Assembly (NCBI RefSeq): GCF_001029435.1
Contig: NZ_LDOV01000011.1
Span: 31,178 to 95,177 of the forward strand
Source: Photobacterium aphoticum
Lineage (GTDB): Bacteria; Pseudomonadota; Gammaproteobacteria; Enterobacterales; Vibrionaceae
Direction: 5' to 3'
Length of the DNA: 64,000 bases
Shown: positions 18,247-27,597 of the stretch, in pieces
Layout: the number at the start of each line of letters is the position of its first letter
How positions within the stretch are numbered: the first letter of the stretch is position 1
The notes under the pieces: generated by a model
What the model was told of the DNA's origin: nothing
The model's database searches: none
The model's input: the letters and a program-made list of their open reading frames with translations, nothing else
Made by a program: the position numbers and the translations under genes

Positions 18247-18891
18247 TTAACATTGCTGCTTGGTCAGCGCGATGGCTTCATGGGCCAGATGGCTGATGTA
18301 GCCCCAATCTCCGGTGCGGATGGTTTTGGCTGGCAGCATCCACGAACCGCCGATGGTGGCGACACACGGAAGCGCAGTGTATTGCGCCACATTGGCCGGG
18401 TTAATGCCCCCGGTCGGGCAAAAGCGCACGTGTGGCAGCGGGGCAGCAATCGCGGCTAAGGCTGCCGCCCCTCCATTGGCTTCGGCCGGGAAAAACTTCA
18501 GGTGCGTGTAGCCGTGTTCCAGTGCCAGCATGATTTCCGAGGGGGTGCAGACACCCGGGATGAGCGGTACCGGCCCGTGTTTGGCATGCGTTAATAAGGT
18601 GGGGGTCATGCCCGGGGAGATCACAAACTTGGCGCCTGCGGCAACAGCAGTATCGTATTGGGCGGTGTTAAGGACTGTACCCGCGCCGACCAAGGCATTC
18701 GGCATGGCCTCAGTAATGGCAGTAATGGCTTGCAGGGCGCAGTCGGTGCGCAGGGTAATTTCAAATACCCGAATACCACCTGCGAGCAGGGCTTCCGCCA
18801 TCGGGATGGCATCATCAAGGTGCTCGACAACCATCACCGGAACGACCGGAGAGGCAGCAAACACGGCATCAGGTTCGAGAGACCAGTTCAT
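18247..18891 (-). CDS. eda: KDPG/KHG aldolase (Entner-Doudoroff)
   Basis: The 214-residue product contains the catalytic glutamate in FEITLRT (E44), the Schiff-base lysine in HLKFFPAE (K132) and the phosphate-binding GGINPANV. Eda splits 2-keto-3-deoxy-6-phosphogluconate into pyruvate and glyceraldehyde 3-phosphate. The ATG at 18891 has GAGGAA upstream and gives the family length (213 in E. coli); the longer upstream frame is not protein-like. No edd lies next to it. Confidence 0.96.
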   Translation of the reverse strand: MNWSLEPDAVFAASPVVPVMVVEHLDDAIPMAEALLAGGIRVFEITLRTDCALQAITAITEAMPNALVGAGTVLNTAQYDTAVAAGAKFVISPGMTPTLLTHAKHGPVPLIPGVCTPSEIMLALEHGYTHLKFFPAEANGGAAALAAIAAPLPHVRFCPTGGINPANVAQYTALPCVATIGGSWMLPAKTIRTGDWGYISHLAHEAIALTKQQC

Positions 18892-19247
18892 CGCATTTTC
18901 CTCACTGTTCGCACGCCATGAACACAGCCTTGGCTGTCCCTTGCGCGGGGGCGTGTATACAGCGTACACCAATCCAATGAGTAACAGGCGGATATTAGGC
19001 TGGAAATGTTGCTTGCCGCACATTCTCGTCTGTCTGCGTTGAAGGTGGGAATATCGCTCTGACGAATAGTGGTGGAGGCGAGAGTACGGCCTTTATTAAC
19101 GCCTGCGTTACAGGGTGTTTACGTTTGTCTGCAAGGAGTGAAATTCTGTCCATTTTATGCTGATTTTGCTAGCGGCAGGGCAAAAAAAGCCTATAATTCG
19201 CGCGCTTTTTTACTTTGTATTACCCCCTCTATTTCGGAGTTACCCAG
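18892..19247. promoter_or_regulatory. Divergent eda/DUF3332 control region
   Basis: No gene is supported in these 356 bp. A perfect -10 hexamer TATAAT (19192-19197) lies about 50 bp before the DUF3332 start, but no clear -35 box is found at standard spacing. Confidence 0.5.
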
Positions 19248-19787
19248 ATGAAAAAAATCGCCTACAAAGCCGTAGCGATGACAATCCTTGCCACTTCTCT
19301 GACTGGTTGTATCGGTCAGATGGGCACGTCTCAACTTGTGACCAAAGCAAACCTGAGCGTGGTGGATAACCGTTACGCGCGTGCAGGCCTGTATGTGCTA
19401 CTTGGCCCAGTTTACGGTATTGCAGCCACCGCCGATTTGTTCATCTTCAACACCATCGAATTCTGGACGGGCCGTAACCCAATCACCGGTAAGTCACCAG
19501 CACTGGCTGACACCCCAATGAATGCGGTGATCAAAGTGAACGGTCAGTTGGACAGCCAGCTAACAACAGCACCACTGGCAAGCGTACGCAACAGCGACAT
19601 CGAAGCGGCGACGTTCCGTCAGCTAGACGACAACACGCTAGAAATGAACGTGGCTTACACCAGCGGTGAAACTGCGGTATTGCGCGGCGAGAAAGCGGGC
19701 GACAACGTGAACTTCTACCTGGACGGTGAGTTCATCACTGCGGTAAGCGTAGACGAACTGAACCAGTACGCGCGTAACCAAGCGTAA
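19248..19787 (+). CDS. DUF3332-type lipoprotein
   Basis: The 179-residue product starts with a lipoprotein signal ending ATSLTGC (C21). The mature part has a short hydrophobic segment (LYVLLGPVYGIAATADLFIFNTIEFWTG, about residues 44-71, given here as the description of a predicted membrane-associated stretch), then a beta-rich C-terminal domain. This arrangement fits the DUF3332 family of Vibrio and relatives, with no known function. The start has GGAG upstream. It is probably highly expressed judging by its good promoter and codon choice, which is an impression only. Confidence 0.8.
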   Translation: MKKIAYKAVAMTILATSLTGCIGQMGTSQLVTKANLSVVDNRYARAGLYVLLGPVYGIAATADLFIFNTIEFWTGRNPITGKSPALADTPMNAVIKVNGQLDSQLTTAPLASVRNSDIEAATFRQLDDNTLEMNVAYTSGETAVLRGEKAGDNVNFYLDGEFITAVSVDELNQYARNQA

Positions 19788-19807
19788 GGGTATTTTCCCT
19801 TTGGGAA

Positions 19808-19843
19808 TGAAAAACGGCCGCCTGTCCAGGCGGCCGTTTTTTT
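19808..19843. terminator. Terminator after DUF3332 gene
   Basis: AAAAACGGCCGCCTG TCC, then AGGCGGCCGTTTTTTT: a very strong GC-rich stem with A and T tracts, usable in both directions between convergent genes. Confidence 0.93.
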
Positions 19844-19894
19844 ATGTCTGTTGATCGGGACATGCGGCCAAACAGGGGAGCCGAAGGCGCACGT

Positions 19895-20536
19895 CTAGCG
19901 GTGGGCATGACCACTTTGTTCCGCGTGAAACACGGTCATAAAGGTCTCAAAATAGTGCTGTAATTGCTGGGCATCGTGCTGTTCACCCAGCATCTCCAAC
20001 AGGGCAATACCGGCTTCACAGGTACACAGGTTACCCGCTTGCTGGTTACGGCGCAGGGCGTATTGTGAGGTGCTGGTCGGTTGCAGGGCTAAACGCGGCA
20101 GGGCGGCCAGCCACGGGCTACGGCGGACCATTTTACGCGCTTCTTGCCAGGTAGCATCGAGCACAATAAACAGCGGGATCTTGTTATCCTGTGGCTGATA
20201 AGGCTCGGCCGGTGTGGTCTCATCGCCGGGAAACAGTAACCATGGCTGATAACGGGGATCGGCCAGTTGCGCCAAGAGTTCGGCCGGGGGATTCACCCGG
20301 TCCCAGATCGGACGCTGGCAATGCGGCAGGCTGCGCAGCATCAGCTGGCCGGTATTGGTGGCTTTGCCGACTTCACGCGGGTGTGTCAGCAGTACGAAGT
20401 GACTCTGACTGTTAAGTTGCGGCTCGGCATGGCAAATACAGTTATGGCGTAAGCCACAGCGCGGGCAGGCTACTGGCATTGAGGGGATGGTGGTTGTCAT
20501 GGCTGTTGTTCTGCGGGTTGGCATCGTGAGACGCAT
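19895..20536 (-). CDS. DTW-domain tRNA-uridine aminocarboxypropyltransferase, TapT-like
   Basis: The protein (up to 213 residues) has an N-terminal cysteine cluster CPRCGLRHNCICH and the DTW-domain core VLDATWQEARKM, with the later ALRRNQQAGNLCTCEA. E. coli TapT (YfiP) of this family makes acp3U47 in tRNA from S-adenosylmethionine. The start is uncertain: ATG 20536, ATG 20500 and ATG 20479 all lack good ribosome sites, and the cysteine cluster begins soon after the last. It is divergent from the EVE-domain gene. Confidence 0.86.
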   Translation of the reverse strand: MRLTMPTRRTTAMTTTIPSMPVACPRCGLRHNCICHAEPQLNSQSHFVLLTHPREVGKATNTGQLMLRSLPHCQRPIWDRVNPPAELLAQLADPRYQPWLLFPGDETTPAEPYQPQDNKIPLFIVLDATWQEARKMVRRSPWLAALPRLALQPTSTSQYALRRNQQAGNLCTCEAGIALLEMLGEQHDAQQLQHYFETFMTVFHAEQSGHAHR

Positions 20537-20593
20537 AATGGCATGCGCTGTGGTAGGCTGCCAAGGTGGAATAGGGCGAAGACAGAGGAATCC

Positions 20594-21055
20594 ATGGCTT
20601 ATTGGTTGTTCAAAACAGAACCTGACACCTTTTCGATTGATACCCTTAAACAGCAGCAGGTGTCATGCTGGGAGGGCGTGCGTAACTATCAGGCTCGTAA
20701 CATGCTGCGGGATCAGGTGAAAGTCGGTGATGAGGTATTGATTTACCATTCCTCGTGCAAAGAGGTAGGGGTTGTTGGCATCGCGACAGTGGTGAAAGAG
20801 GCCTATCCGGATCACTTTCAGTTCGATCCCGACAGCCCGTATTTTGACCTGAAATCCGACCCTGCCAACCCGCGTTGGATCATGGTCGACATTGCCTATC
20901 AGCGCCATCTGCGTCGCGTGTCATTGCAGCGGATGAAGGCTGAGCCGGCGTTGGCTGCGATGCCCTTGGTACAGCGAGGTAGTCGGTTAAGTGTGATGCC
21001 GGTGAGCGACGAAGAGTGGCAGGCGATACTCACAATGACCGGCCAGTTTGATTGA
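20594..21055 (+). CDS. EVE-domain protein
   Basis: The 153-residue product begins MAYWLFKTEPDTFSIDTL and contains WEGVRNYQARNMLR, GDEVLIYHSSC and GIATVVKEAYPD, the pattern of stand-alone EVE proteins (thymocyte nuclear protein 1 type). EVE domains belong to the PUA-like fold and are thought to recognise modified bases in DNA or RNA. The ATG has AGAGGAA upstream. It diverges from a tRNA-modification gene, so a link with modified RNA is possible but not shown. Confidence 0.92.
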   Translation: MAYWLFKTEPDTFSIDTLKQQQVSCWEGVRNYQARNMLRDQVKVGDEVLIYHSSCKEVGVVGIATVVKEAYPDHFQFDPDSPYFDLKSDPANPRWIMVDIAYQRHLRRVSLQRMKAEPALAAMPLVQRGSRLSVMPVSDEEWQAILTMTGQFD

Positions 21056-21102
21056 GTGGTGTATCAGGCGAAGTGTTGCGTTTAGCCAAACGCGCATAAA
21101 AA

Positions 21103-21145
21103 GAAGCGGCCGATGTCAGAAAGGGCAGACAACAGGGGCCGCTTC
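21103..21145. repeat. Inverted repeat between EVE gene and yigL
   Basis: GAAGCGGCC and GGCCGCTTC (21103-21111 and 21137-21145) are perfect complements with a 25-nt loop. There is no T tract, so it is a poor terminator. Confidence 0.4.
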
Positions 21146-21190
21146 AAAGGGGGAAGGGGGAGCCATTGACACGGCTCGTGCGCAATACGG

Positions 21191-22000
21191 TTAGGCTTTT
21201 TCTGTCAGGCAGTGTGCCACCAAGTAGTGCGCGACCGCTTCATCGGCACAGCTGCCGATCACGTCATTATTCGGCAGGGCTTTTTTCACTTTCTCGTGAG
21301 CAGTTTCCATCACCAGGCCTTTGCCGGCCATGCTCAGCATTTCAGCATCATTCATGCCGTCGCCGAACGCGATACAGTCTGCTAGTGTGTAACCTTTAGC
21401 TTTTGCGACCGCTTCAAGTGCGTGGCCTTTGGACACGTTGGCATCCATCACTTCCAGACACCATGGGGTTGAGAACGCGATATTGGCGCGATCACCGCAC
21501 AGGGCATTGAGCTTGTCTTCCCAGATCACCAACTTGTCGTGGTCACGATCATCGTTAGTAAAGAAAATCTTCGCCACGCCTTCAACCGGAGGGTTTTCCA
21601 CATCAAACACTTTGTAGGTGAAGGTGTCGTGGAAATCACGTAGCGCTTCATCTTCCTTGTTCAGCAGCCAATCATCGTTGCGGTACATGTGAATACGCAG
21701 CGCCGGATCGTGTTTAGTCAGGGCGATGATGTCGCGGATCACGTCAGGCTGCACGTCTTGTTTGAAGATCACTTCATTTTGGCAGTTATGCACACGGGCA
21801 CCGTTGGAGGTGATCATGTAAGCAGGAATGCCCAGTTGCTCACGCATGCCGGCCACATCGACGTGGTGACGGCCTGTTGCAAACACAAAGTCTTTTTCCT
21901 GCTGGTGTAACTGGTTCAGTACGTCTTTGGTGAAGGGGGCAATTTTATGATCAGGGGTCAGTAGGGTCCCATCCAGATCTGACGCAATAATTTTGTACAT
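21191..22000 (-). CDS. yigL: HAD-superfamily pyridoxal phosphate phosphatase YigL
   Basis: The 269-residue protein begins MYKIIASDLDGTLLTPDH (nucleophile D8, acid D10) and matches E. coli YigL through FVFATGRHHVDV, YMITSNGARVH, VSKGHALEAVAK and AFGDGMNDAEMLSMAGKG. Cof-type HAD phosphatases of this type hydrolyse sugar phosphates and pyridoxal 5'-phosphate. It follows pldB on the same strand, the arrangement found in E. coli, which supports the name. Confidence 0.94.
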   Translation of the reverse strand: MYKIIASDLDGTLLTPDHKIAPFTKDVLNQLHQQEKDFVFATGRHHVDVAGMREQLGIPAYMITSNGARVHNCQNEVIFKQDVQPDVIRDIIALTKHDPALRIHMYRNDDWLLNKEDEALRDFHDTFTYKVFDVENPPVEGVAKIFFTNDDRDHDKLVIWEDKLNALCGDRANIAFSTPWCLEVMDANVSKGHALEAVAKAKGYTLADCIAFGDGMNDAEMLSMAGKGLVMETAHEKVKKALPNNDVIGSCADEAVAHYLVAHCLTEKA

Positions 22001-22097
22001 GCAACCTCTCGCGATAGAAACAGAGCCCCGTCACCGTGTCGGCACGGGGAAACTGTTTGCAGTGTAAACCAGAAACCGGAAGAAAAAAGAGGCTAAT

Positions 22098-23099
22098 TTA
22101 TCGCACGTGGATTTCCGCTTTCCGAAAATGTGCGAGGGCGGCTTGCAGGCTCGGATTGCGGAAACCATCACTTTCAAACAGGAGTTCATGGCGCGCGCCC
22201 TCAATGGTGATCAGCTGACAGTCACGCTCGGCCTGTTGCATGGCTTGACAGAAGCGATGCTGGGCCGCGTTATCCACAATGGTGTCCGCTCCGGCTTGCA
22301 GGATCAGCACAGGGGTGGTGATAGCCCCTGCCTGTGACACGCAGAGGTTGGCCGCTGCCAGTCCTTGCCAGACCCAGCGGGCACTCGGACCGCCAATGCG
22401 CAGTTCAGGGTGATCGTGGTAGAGATCGCGGAACCATTGGTAGCGTACGGCGCTGTGGCTGAGTGGGTTATCGGCAAACGGCTTCGGGTAATAAGGCATT
22501 TGACCGGGGGCATAACCGGGTTGACGTTGGAACTGTTCGACCACGCGGGCCAGCGGGGAAGCAATCGGACGCATCCAGTTTTTTATCGCGATGCCGTGCA
22601 TCGGGGCGCTCAGCACGGCGCTGGTCAGGGTCTCGGGAAAGGCCGCCAAGAACAGACTGGCGATGGTGCCGCCCATGGAATGCGCCAGCAGGTGGCGATG
22701 GCGGTAGTTTTTCGGGGCCACGACCTCGGTGTAAAAGGTGGTGAGATCCGTTACGTAGTCAGAGAATTGCTCGACATGGCCCAGCTCCGTGTCGGCGGCT
22801 AACCGGCCAGAGACCCCTTGGCCACGGTGATCCAGTGCATAGATGTCATAGCCTTGCTGAAAGAGATCATAAAACAGCTCTTGGTATTTCCAGTAACTTT
22901 CAATGCGCCCGTTGACCACCACAATGGCTTTTTTGTGGTGGGCCGCTGTCAGCGCCATCCAGCCAATACGACACCCGTCTACACCGGAGAAATGGCCTTC
23001 CTCGCGCGCATGCCACAAGGTGGCGGCGGGGCCGGCAAGGGTATCAAGGAAGTGGGATTCCTGTGTGAAATCATAAATGTGTGTGGCTGGGGCGGTCAT
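22098..23099 (-). CDS. pldB: Lysophospholipase L2 (alpha/beta hydrolase)
   Basis: The 333-residue protein has the nucleophile elbow AHSMGG (S141), an oxyanion region VVVNGRIESYWKY and DHRGQGVSGR, typical of PldB-type monoglyceride lipase-like hydrolases. PldB cleaves lysophospholipids at the inner membrane. The acidic and histidine residues of the triad lie in QAGADTIVDN and EGARHELL. It forms a unit with yigL 97 bp downstream. Confidence 0.92.
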   Translation of the reverse strand: MTAPATHIYDFTQESHFLDTLAGPAATLWHAREEGHFSGVDGCRIGWMALTAAHHKKAIVVVNGRIESYWKYQELFYDLFQQGYDIYALDHRGQGVSGRLAADTELGHVEQFSDYVTDLTTFYTEVVAPKNYRHRHLLAHSMGGTIASLFLAAFPETLTSAVLSAPMHGIAIKNWMRPIASPLARVVEQFQRQPGYAPGQMPYYPKPFADNPLSHSAVRYQWFRDLYHDHPELRIGGPSARWVWQGLAAANLCVSQAGAITTPVLILQAGADTIVDNAAQHRFCQAMQQAERDCQLITIEGARHELLFESDGFRNPSLQAALAHFRKAEIHVR

Positions 23100-23435
23100 T
23101 GTGAGTCTCTAATACTGCATTACTCAGGCAAGTATATACCCAAGCGCGGTGAAGATGCGCGTTTGTCTGGCCGTGAGCGTGACCGCCTGCCCAGACTTTT
23201 CGGCGATAAGGCGACGGCAACGGTGGCTTCGGCGAAAATGGTTTGCAACAAGGTGTATATTCCAAAATCGAGATGGCATTTATCCATTTTGAGTTGCTGG
23301 TGACCATTTTTTTAGGCTTTTGGCCGGGAAATTGTGGTTAATGGGTTTTTATTTTGCATAGTGTGCACTTGGTAACATGACGCAATGGTATGATCCTGCC
23401 TCCATCTTTTGTGTACCATGAGGTCCACCCGCACC
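23100..23435. other. Divergent spacer pldB/EAL-HDOD gene
   Basis: No gene is supported in these 336 bp. The part nearest the EAL-HDOD gene is AT-rich (about 23300-23375) and presumably holds its promoter, but no clear hexamer pair was found. Confidence 0.4.
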
Positions 23436-24656
23436 ATGTATGCTTACGTTGCACGTCAACCTATCTTTAACCGTCAGCAAAAGACGGTAGGGTACGAGTT
23501 ATTATTTCGTGATGGCGAAAGTAATGCCTTTCCAAATATTGATGCCAATAAAGCCACGTGCCGGTTGCTGGTGGAAAACTTTATTGCGGTGGGCAGTGAT
23601 GATGCTGATCGGGGCAAGCGCCGTTTTATCAACTTCCCTCAACAGAGCTTGGTGCGCCTGTTACCGACCTTACTGCCGAAAAAGCAGGTGGTAATTGAAG
23701 TCTTAGAGACGTGTGAGCCCAATGATGAGCTGTTTTTGGCCATTCGTCATTTGTACCGCATGGGCTACATGATTGCGCTGGATGATTTTGAAATGGATCC
23801 ACGCTGGGCCCGTTTTTTGCCCTATGTACATATTATTAAGCTGGACTTGATGAAATTAGGGCTGGCTGCCGCGTGTGAGTTTGTGGCCAATAACCGCCAC
23901 CGCAAGCTGATGTTTCTGGCCGAGAAAGTGGAAACGCAGGACGAGTTCAATGTGGCATTGGAGGCGGGTTTTCATTTCTTTCAGGGCTATTTTTTCAGCC
24001 GTCCGCAAGTGCTGAAAAACCGCCAGATCACACCGGAACGGGTGGCAACCCTGCGTTTGCTGCAGGAAGTGTGTCGGCCGGAAGTGGATTTTGCCCGCGT
24101 CGAGCAGATCATCATTGCCGATGTGTCGCTGTCCTATTTGCTGCTGCGTTATGTCAACAATGCTGCCCAGCAGGTGAAAGTGCCGATCCGCGATTTTCGC
24201 CAAGCCTTGGTGTATCTGGGGGAAGCGCGTCTGCGGATGTTTGTCAGCGCGGTGGCCACGGCGCAGGCGGCGGTCAATAAACCGCATGAGTTGTTTGTGC
24301 TGTCCTTGGTACGCGGTCGCATGTGTGAAGTGCTGGCACAAAGTCGCTGTGTCAGTGTCGATGGCAGAACCGCGTTCATGACCGGGTTGTTGTCGCTGTT
24401 GGATGCCTTATTGGATTGCCCGCTGCCGGAATTGCTGGCGCAATTACCGCTGGAACAAGACATTCGTCGTGCCTTGCTGGAGCGGCAGGGAGCGTTGGGG
24501 CAAATCCTGAATTTGGTTGAAGCCTTTGAGCAGGCTGACTGGCGCACGGTGAATCAGTATGGCCGTGCGCTCGGGATCAGCGGCGAATTGGTCGGTAACA
24601 GTTACCAGCAGGCGATGCAGTGGGTGAACCAATATTTGGCGATCACCCAGCAATAA
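23436..24656 (+). CDS. EAL-HDOD signalling protein (YuxH/CdgJ type)
   Basis: The 406-residue protein begins MYAYVARQPIFNRQQKTVGY. Residues about 1-200 form an EAL domain with ELLFR in place of EALLR, IEVLET, a changed active-site loop DDFEMD instead of DDFGTG, KLD, AEKVET and FQGYFFSRP. Residues about 205-395 are an HDOD domain. Such proteins, for example CdgJ of Vibrio cholerae, affect motility; the altered loop suggests weak or absent c-di-GMP hydrolysis. GAGG lies about 12 nt before ATG 23436; the upstream ATG 23418 has no site. Confidence 0.9.
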   Translation: MYAYVARQPIFNRQQKTVGYELLFRDGESNAFPNIDANKATCRLLVENFIAVGSDDADRGKRRFINFPQQSLVRLLPTLLPKKQVVIEVLETCEPNDELFLAIRHLYRMGYMIALDDFEMDPRWARFLPYVHIIKLDLMKLGLAAACEFVANNRHRKLMFLAEKVETQDEFNVALEAGFHFFQGYFFSRPQVLKNRQITPERVATLRLLQEVCRPEVDFARVEQIIIADVSLSYLLLRYVNNAAQQVKVPIRDFRQALVYLGEARLRMFVSAVATAQAAVNKPHELFVLSLVRGRMCEVLAQSRCVSVDGRTAFMTGLLSLLDALLDCPLPELLAQLPLEQDIRRALLERQGALGQILNLVEAFEQADWRTVNQYGRALGISGELVGNSYQQAMQWVNQYLAITQQ

Positions 24657-24693
24657 ACCTGATGTTATGCTGAGTGTTCATCGGGTGGTGTGT

Positions 24694-25539
24694 TTAGTCC
24701 GGCGCAATGGCTGCCTGACTCAAGGCTTTCACCGCTTCCGCCAGTGCCGGTTTCAGGGTCTTGTTAGCCGGATAACACAGGCCTAAACGACGGAACATGC
24801 GTGGCCCATCCAGCGGTACCGTGATCAATCGGTTGGCCGCTTCCAGCACACCGGTTGGCAAAAAGGAAATGCCATATCCCGCCTGTACCAAATGCATCAC
24901 CTGGGTTTTGTGCTCAGCTTTAGCCACTAAATTGACCGCCAAGCCGTCACAGGCCAGCAATCCGATGGTCTGCTGATGGGCTTCACAGGGCGGGCACTCA
25001 ATAAAATCATGCTCATGCAATTGCTCGGGGCGCACGCTGTCACACTGTGCCAGCGGGTGATCCGGCAACATACACAGCACATAATCCTCTTCCCATAACG
25101 GCAAAAAGATCTCCCCGTCCTGCTTGAACATGTCCAGTGTCAGGCGGGCATCGGCAGGCGCATCGTGATCAACCAACTCCAATAATAAATGCGGAATTTG
25201 TGCGCGTAGCGTTGCCATCACTGTCGCCAGTGCCGATTGACTCAGATCCGGGAAATGGGCCAGTTTCAGTGTCAGGCATTGGGTGCGGGCCTGAAACAAC
25301 CCCGGCAGCCGTTGCACATCTGCCAGCAAGCGTACCGCCAGCGGGTAGAGATAGTGCGCTTCATCGGTCAGGGTCACCCCTTTTTTATGGCGCTCAAACA
25401 GCGGAGTATTGAGCTCATTTTCTAACTGTTTGATGGCACTGGAAATCGCCGGTTGCGAGACAAAGCAGCGTTCGGCAGCCAGCGTGATATTTTTTTCTTC
25501 GTACACGGCGACAAAGCAGCGTAGCAGGCGGAGATCCAT
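24694..25539 (-). CDS. LysR-family transcriptional regulator
   Basis: The 281-residue protein has the N-terminal winged helix (MDLRLLRCFVAVYEEKNITL, CFVSQPAISSAIKQLENEL, LFERHKKGVTLTD) and a periplasmic-binding-like effector domain. It lies downstream of the AbgT-type transporter gene on the same strand, separated by a terminator. In E. coli AbgR, a LysR protein, controls abgABT, so control of the transporter is a reasonable guess. Confidence 0.92.
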   Translation of the reverse strand: MDLRLLRCFVAVYEEKNITLAAERCFVSQPAISSAIKQLENELNTPLFERHKKGVTLTDEAHYLYPLAVRLLADVQRLPGLFQARTQCLTLKLAHFPDLSQSALATVMATLRAQIPHLLLELVDHDAPADARLTLDMFKQDGEIFLPLWEEDYVLCMLPDHPLAQCDSVRPEQLHEHDFIECPPCEAHQQTIGLLACDGLAVNLVAKAEHKTQVMHLVQAGYGISFLPTGVLEAANRLITVPLDGPRMFRRLGLCYPANKTLKPALAEAVKALSQAAIAPD

Positions 25540-25583
25540 AGTGATGCGCTTATATAAAGAGGGAGACAGAGAGTGATGATAAC

Positions 25584-25614
25584 AAAAAAGCCGCCGAGCA
25601 GAACGCCCGGCGGC
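25584..25614 (-). terminator. Terminator after the AbgT-type gene
   Basis: On the reverse strand GCCGCCG and CGGCGGC form a stem around an 11-nt loop, followed by TTTTTTG. Confidence 0.85.
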
Positions 25615-25656
25615 TGAGGGTGAAGATTGGAAGGGATGGTTTAGCGGGTGTGTCGC

Positions 25657-27252
25657 TTAGCCCGCAATGTTGTAGTAGGTCGCCGCACCTGGGCCCACCG
25701 GCAGGCCAAAGATGAACACCCACACGTAGAACATCAGGCTCCAGCCCACCACGAAGACCATGGAGTACGGCAGCATGGTGGCGATCAGGGTACCCAGACC
25801 CAGGTTCTTCTGGTAACGGGTTGCGACAGCCAAGATCATGCCGAAGTAGCTCATCATCGGTGTGATGATGTTGGTCACCGAGTCACCGATACGGTAGGCC
25901 GCCTGAATGGTTTCCGGCGCATAGCCCACCAGCATCAGCATCGGCACAAAGATCGGCGCGGTCACGGCCCACTGTGCGGATGCGGAGCCAATCATCAGGT
26001 TGATAAAGCCACACATCAGGATGAAGGCGAAGAACAGCGCCGGACCGGTCAGGCCAATAGACTGCAGGAAGTCAGCCCCACCGACGGCAAACACCTGACC
26101 AAAGTTGGTCCACTTAAAGAAGGCCACAAACTGCGCCGCAAAGAACACCAACACAATGTACATGCCCATCGAGGACATCGACTTGGCCATGGCATCAATC
26201 ACATCGCGATCATTTTTCATCGTGCCCACGACTTTCCCGTAGACAAAACCCGGAATGGCAAAGAACACAAAGATAAAGGCTACGATCCCTTTCAGGAACG
26301 GCGAGCCGGCGACCAGACCGGTGTCCGGGTGACGCAGGATGCCGTTTTCCGGCACGATAGTCAGCGCCAGCAGGGCCGAGACGATCAGAGCGGCAAAACC
26401 AGCGGCTTTCAGGCCTTTCTTTTCCAGATCGGTCAGGCTGCCTAATTTGTCCTGTCCCAGATCCACGCTCGCTTCCTCAGCGCTGTATTTCCCCAGTTTC
26501 GGCTCAACGATTTTCTCTGTGACCAGGGCGCCCATGAAGGTGATGGCAAACGTCGAGGCAAACATGAAGTACCAGTTGGCTTCCGGACCGACGGTGTAAG
26601 TCGGATCAATCATTTGCGCAGCGGTCTGGGTGATCCCCGACAGCAGCGGATCGACGGTGCCCAGCAGCAGGTTGGCACTGTAACCGCCAGAGACACCGGC
26701 AAACGCCGCCGCCAAACCGGCCAGCGGGTGACGGCCCAGTGAGTGGAACAGCATGGCCGCCAGTGGCACCAAGACCACGTAACCCAGCTCAGAAGCAGTG
26801 TTTGACACGATACCGGCAAACACGACCACCAAGGTCACCATGCGCTTGGAGGCGCCCATCACCAAGCCACGCATGGCGGATGACAACATGCCGGAATGTT
26901 CGGCAATGGCGACACCCAGCATCGCCACCAGTACGGTACCCAGCGGGGCAAAGCCGGTAAAGTTGGTGACCAGATGGGCCACAATCTTCTGCAGGCCTTC
27001 GGCATTGAGCAGACTGACCACGTGGATCATGCCGTCAGCCGCACGGCCAGGGGCACCTTCCGGACGCGGGTCGATGACCGACACGCCAAAATACCCGGCG
27101 ATCCCGGATGTGATCAGAATGGCCAGACAGAACAGGGCAAACAGGGTGATTGGGTGAGGCAGTAAGTTACCGAGCCACTCGACGGTATCGAGAAATCGGG
27201 TAAAGCGGGTTTTCTTCGGTTGTTGTATTTGCTGTGAAGCAGATGGATGCAT
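25657..27252 (-). CDS. AbgT-family transporter
   Basis: The 531-residue inner-membrane protein has about a dozen hydrophobic segments and AbgT-family landmarks: VEWLGNLLPHPITLFALFC, AEHSGMLSSAMRG, ASELGYVVLVPLAA, GGYSANLLLGTVDPLLSG and MIGSASAQWAV. AbgT imports p-aminobenzoyl-glutamate; other family members export sulfonamides. The start at 27252 has GGAGG 5 nt upstream, while the upstream frame adds 35 residues without support. No abgA or abgB peptidase gene is adjacent. Confidence 0.93.
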   Translation of the reverse strand: MHPSASQQIQQPKKTRFTRFLDTVEWLGNLLPHPITLFALFCLAILITSGIAGYFGVSVIDPRPEGAPGRAADGMIHVVSLLNAEGLQKIVAHLVTNFTGFAPLGTVLVAMLGVAIAEHSGMLSSAMRGLVMGASKRMVTLVVVFAGIVSNTASELGYVVLVPLAAMLFHSLGRHPLAGLAAAFAGVSGGYSANLLLGTVDPLLSGITQTAAQMIDPTYTVGPEANWYFMFASTFAITFMGALVTEKIVEPKLGKYSAEEASVDLGQDKLGSLTDLEKKGLKAAGFAALIVSALLALTIVPENGILRHPDTGLVAGSPFLKGIVAFIFVFFAIPGFVYGKVVGTMKNDRDVIDAMAKSMSSMGMYIVLVFFAAQFVAFFKWTNFGQVFAVGGADFLQSIGLTGPALFFAFILMCGFINLMIGSASAQWAVTAPIFVPMLMLVGYAPETIQAAYRIGDSVTNIITPMMSYFGMILAVATRYQKNLGLGTLIATMLPYSMVFVVGWSLMFYVWVFIFGLPVGPGAATYYNIAG

Positions 27253-27597
27253 CACGACCTCCGTTATCGTTTTTATCCCATCAATGGGTACGTCTTTGCG
27301 ATATGTTGAGCGAAAGGTTACGCTATTGTTAATACTAAAAACAAGAGAAAGTTGCACATAAGATTAACAAGTGTTCATTTTTTGTCTCAAAAAGGTTAAT
27401 CAACCGGTTGTTTATAAAGTGCTTTATCCATAACTAAAACCGATAATAAACAGAAGAAATGCGTATTTTTCACTTATGGAAAAACGGATTATAGTGACGG
27501 CCTACATCACTCGGCCGTGGATGAAAACGGCCTCCTGACAGGCGGAGAAATACCGTCACCACAGGGGGCAAGGTGTTCTTTTTCTGAAGGTATTACT
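27253..27597. other. Divergent spacer AbgT/SDR
   Basis: This 345-bp divergent region is AT-rich around 27290-27490 and presumably holds promoters both ways. No gene or clear operator was recognised. Confidence 0.4.

Noticed and set aside
25648..26445. 265-codon forward ORF opposite the AbgT-type gene
   Set aside because: His/Gln/Lys-rich antisense of membrane-helix codons; no start signal.
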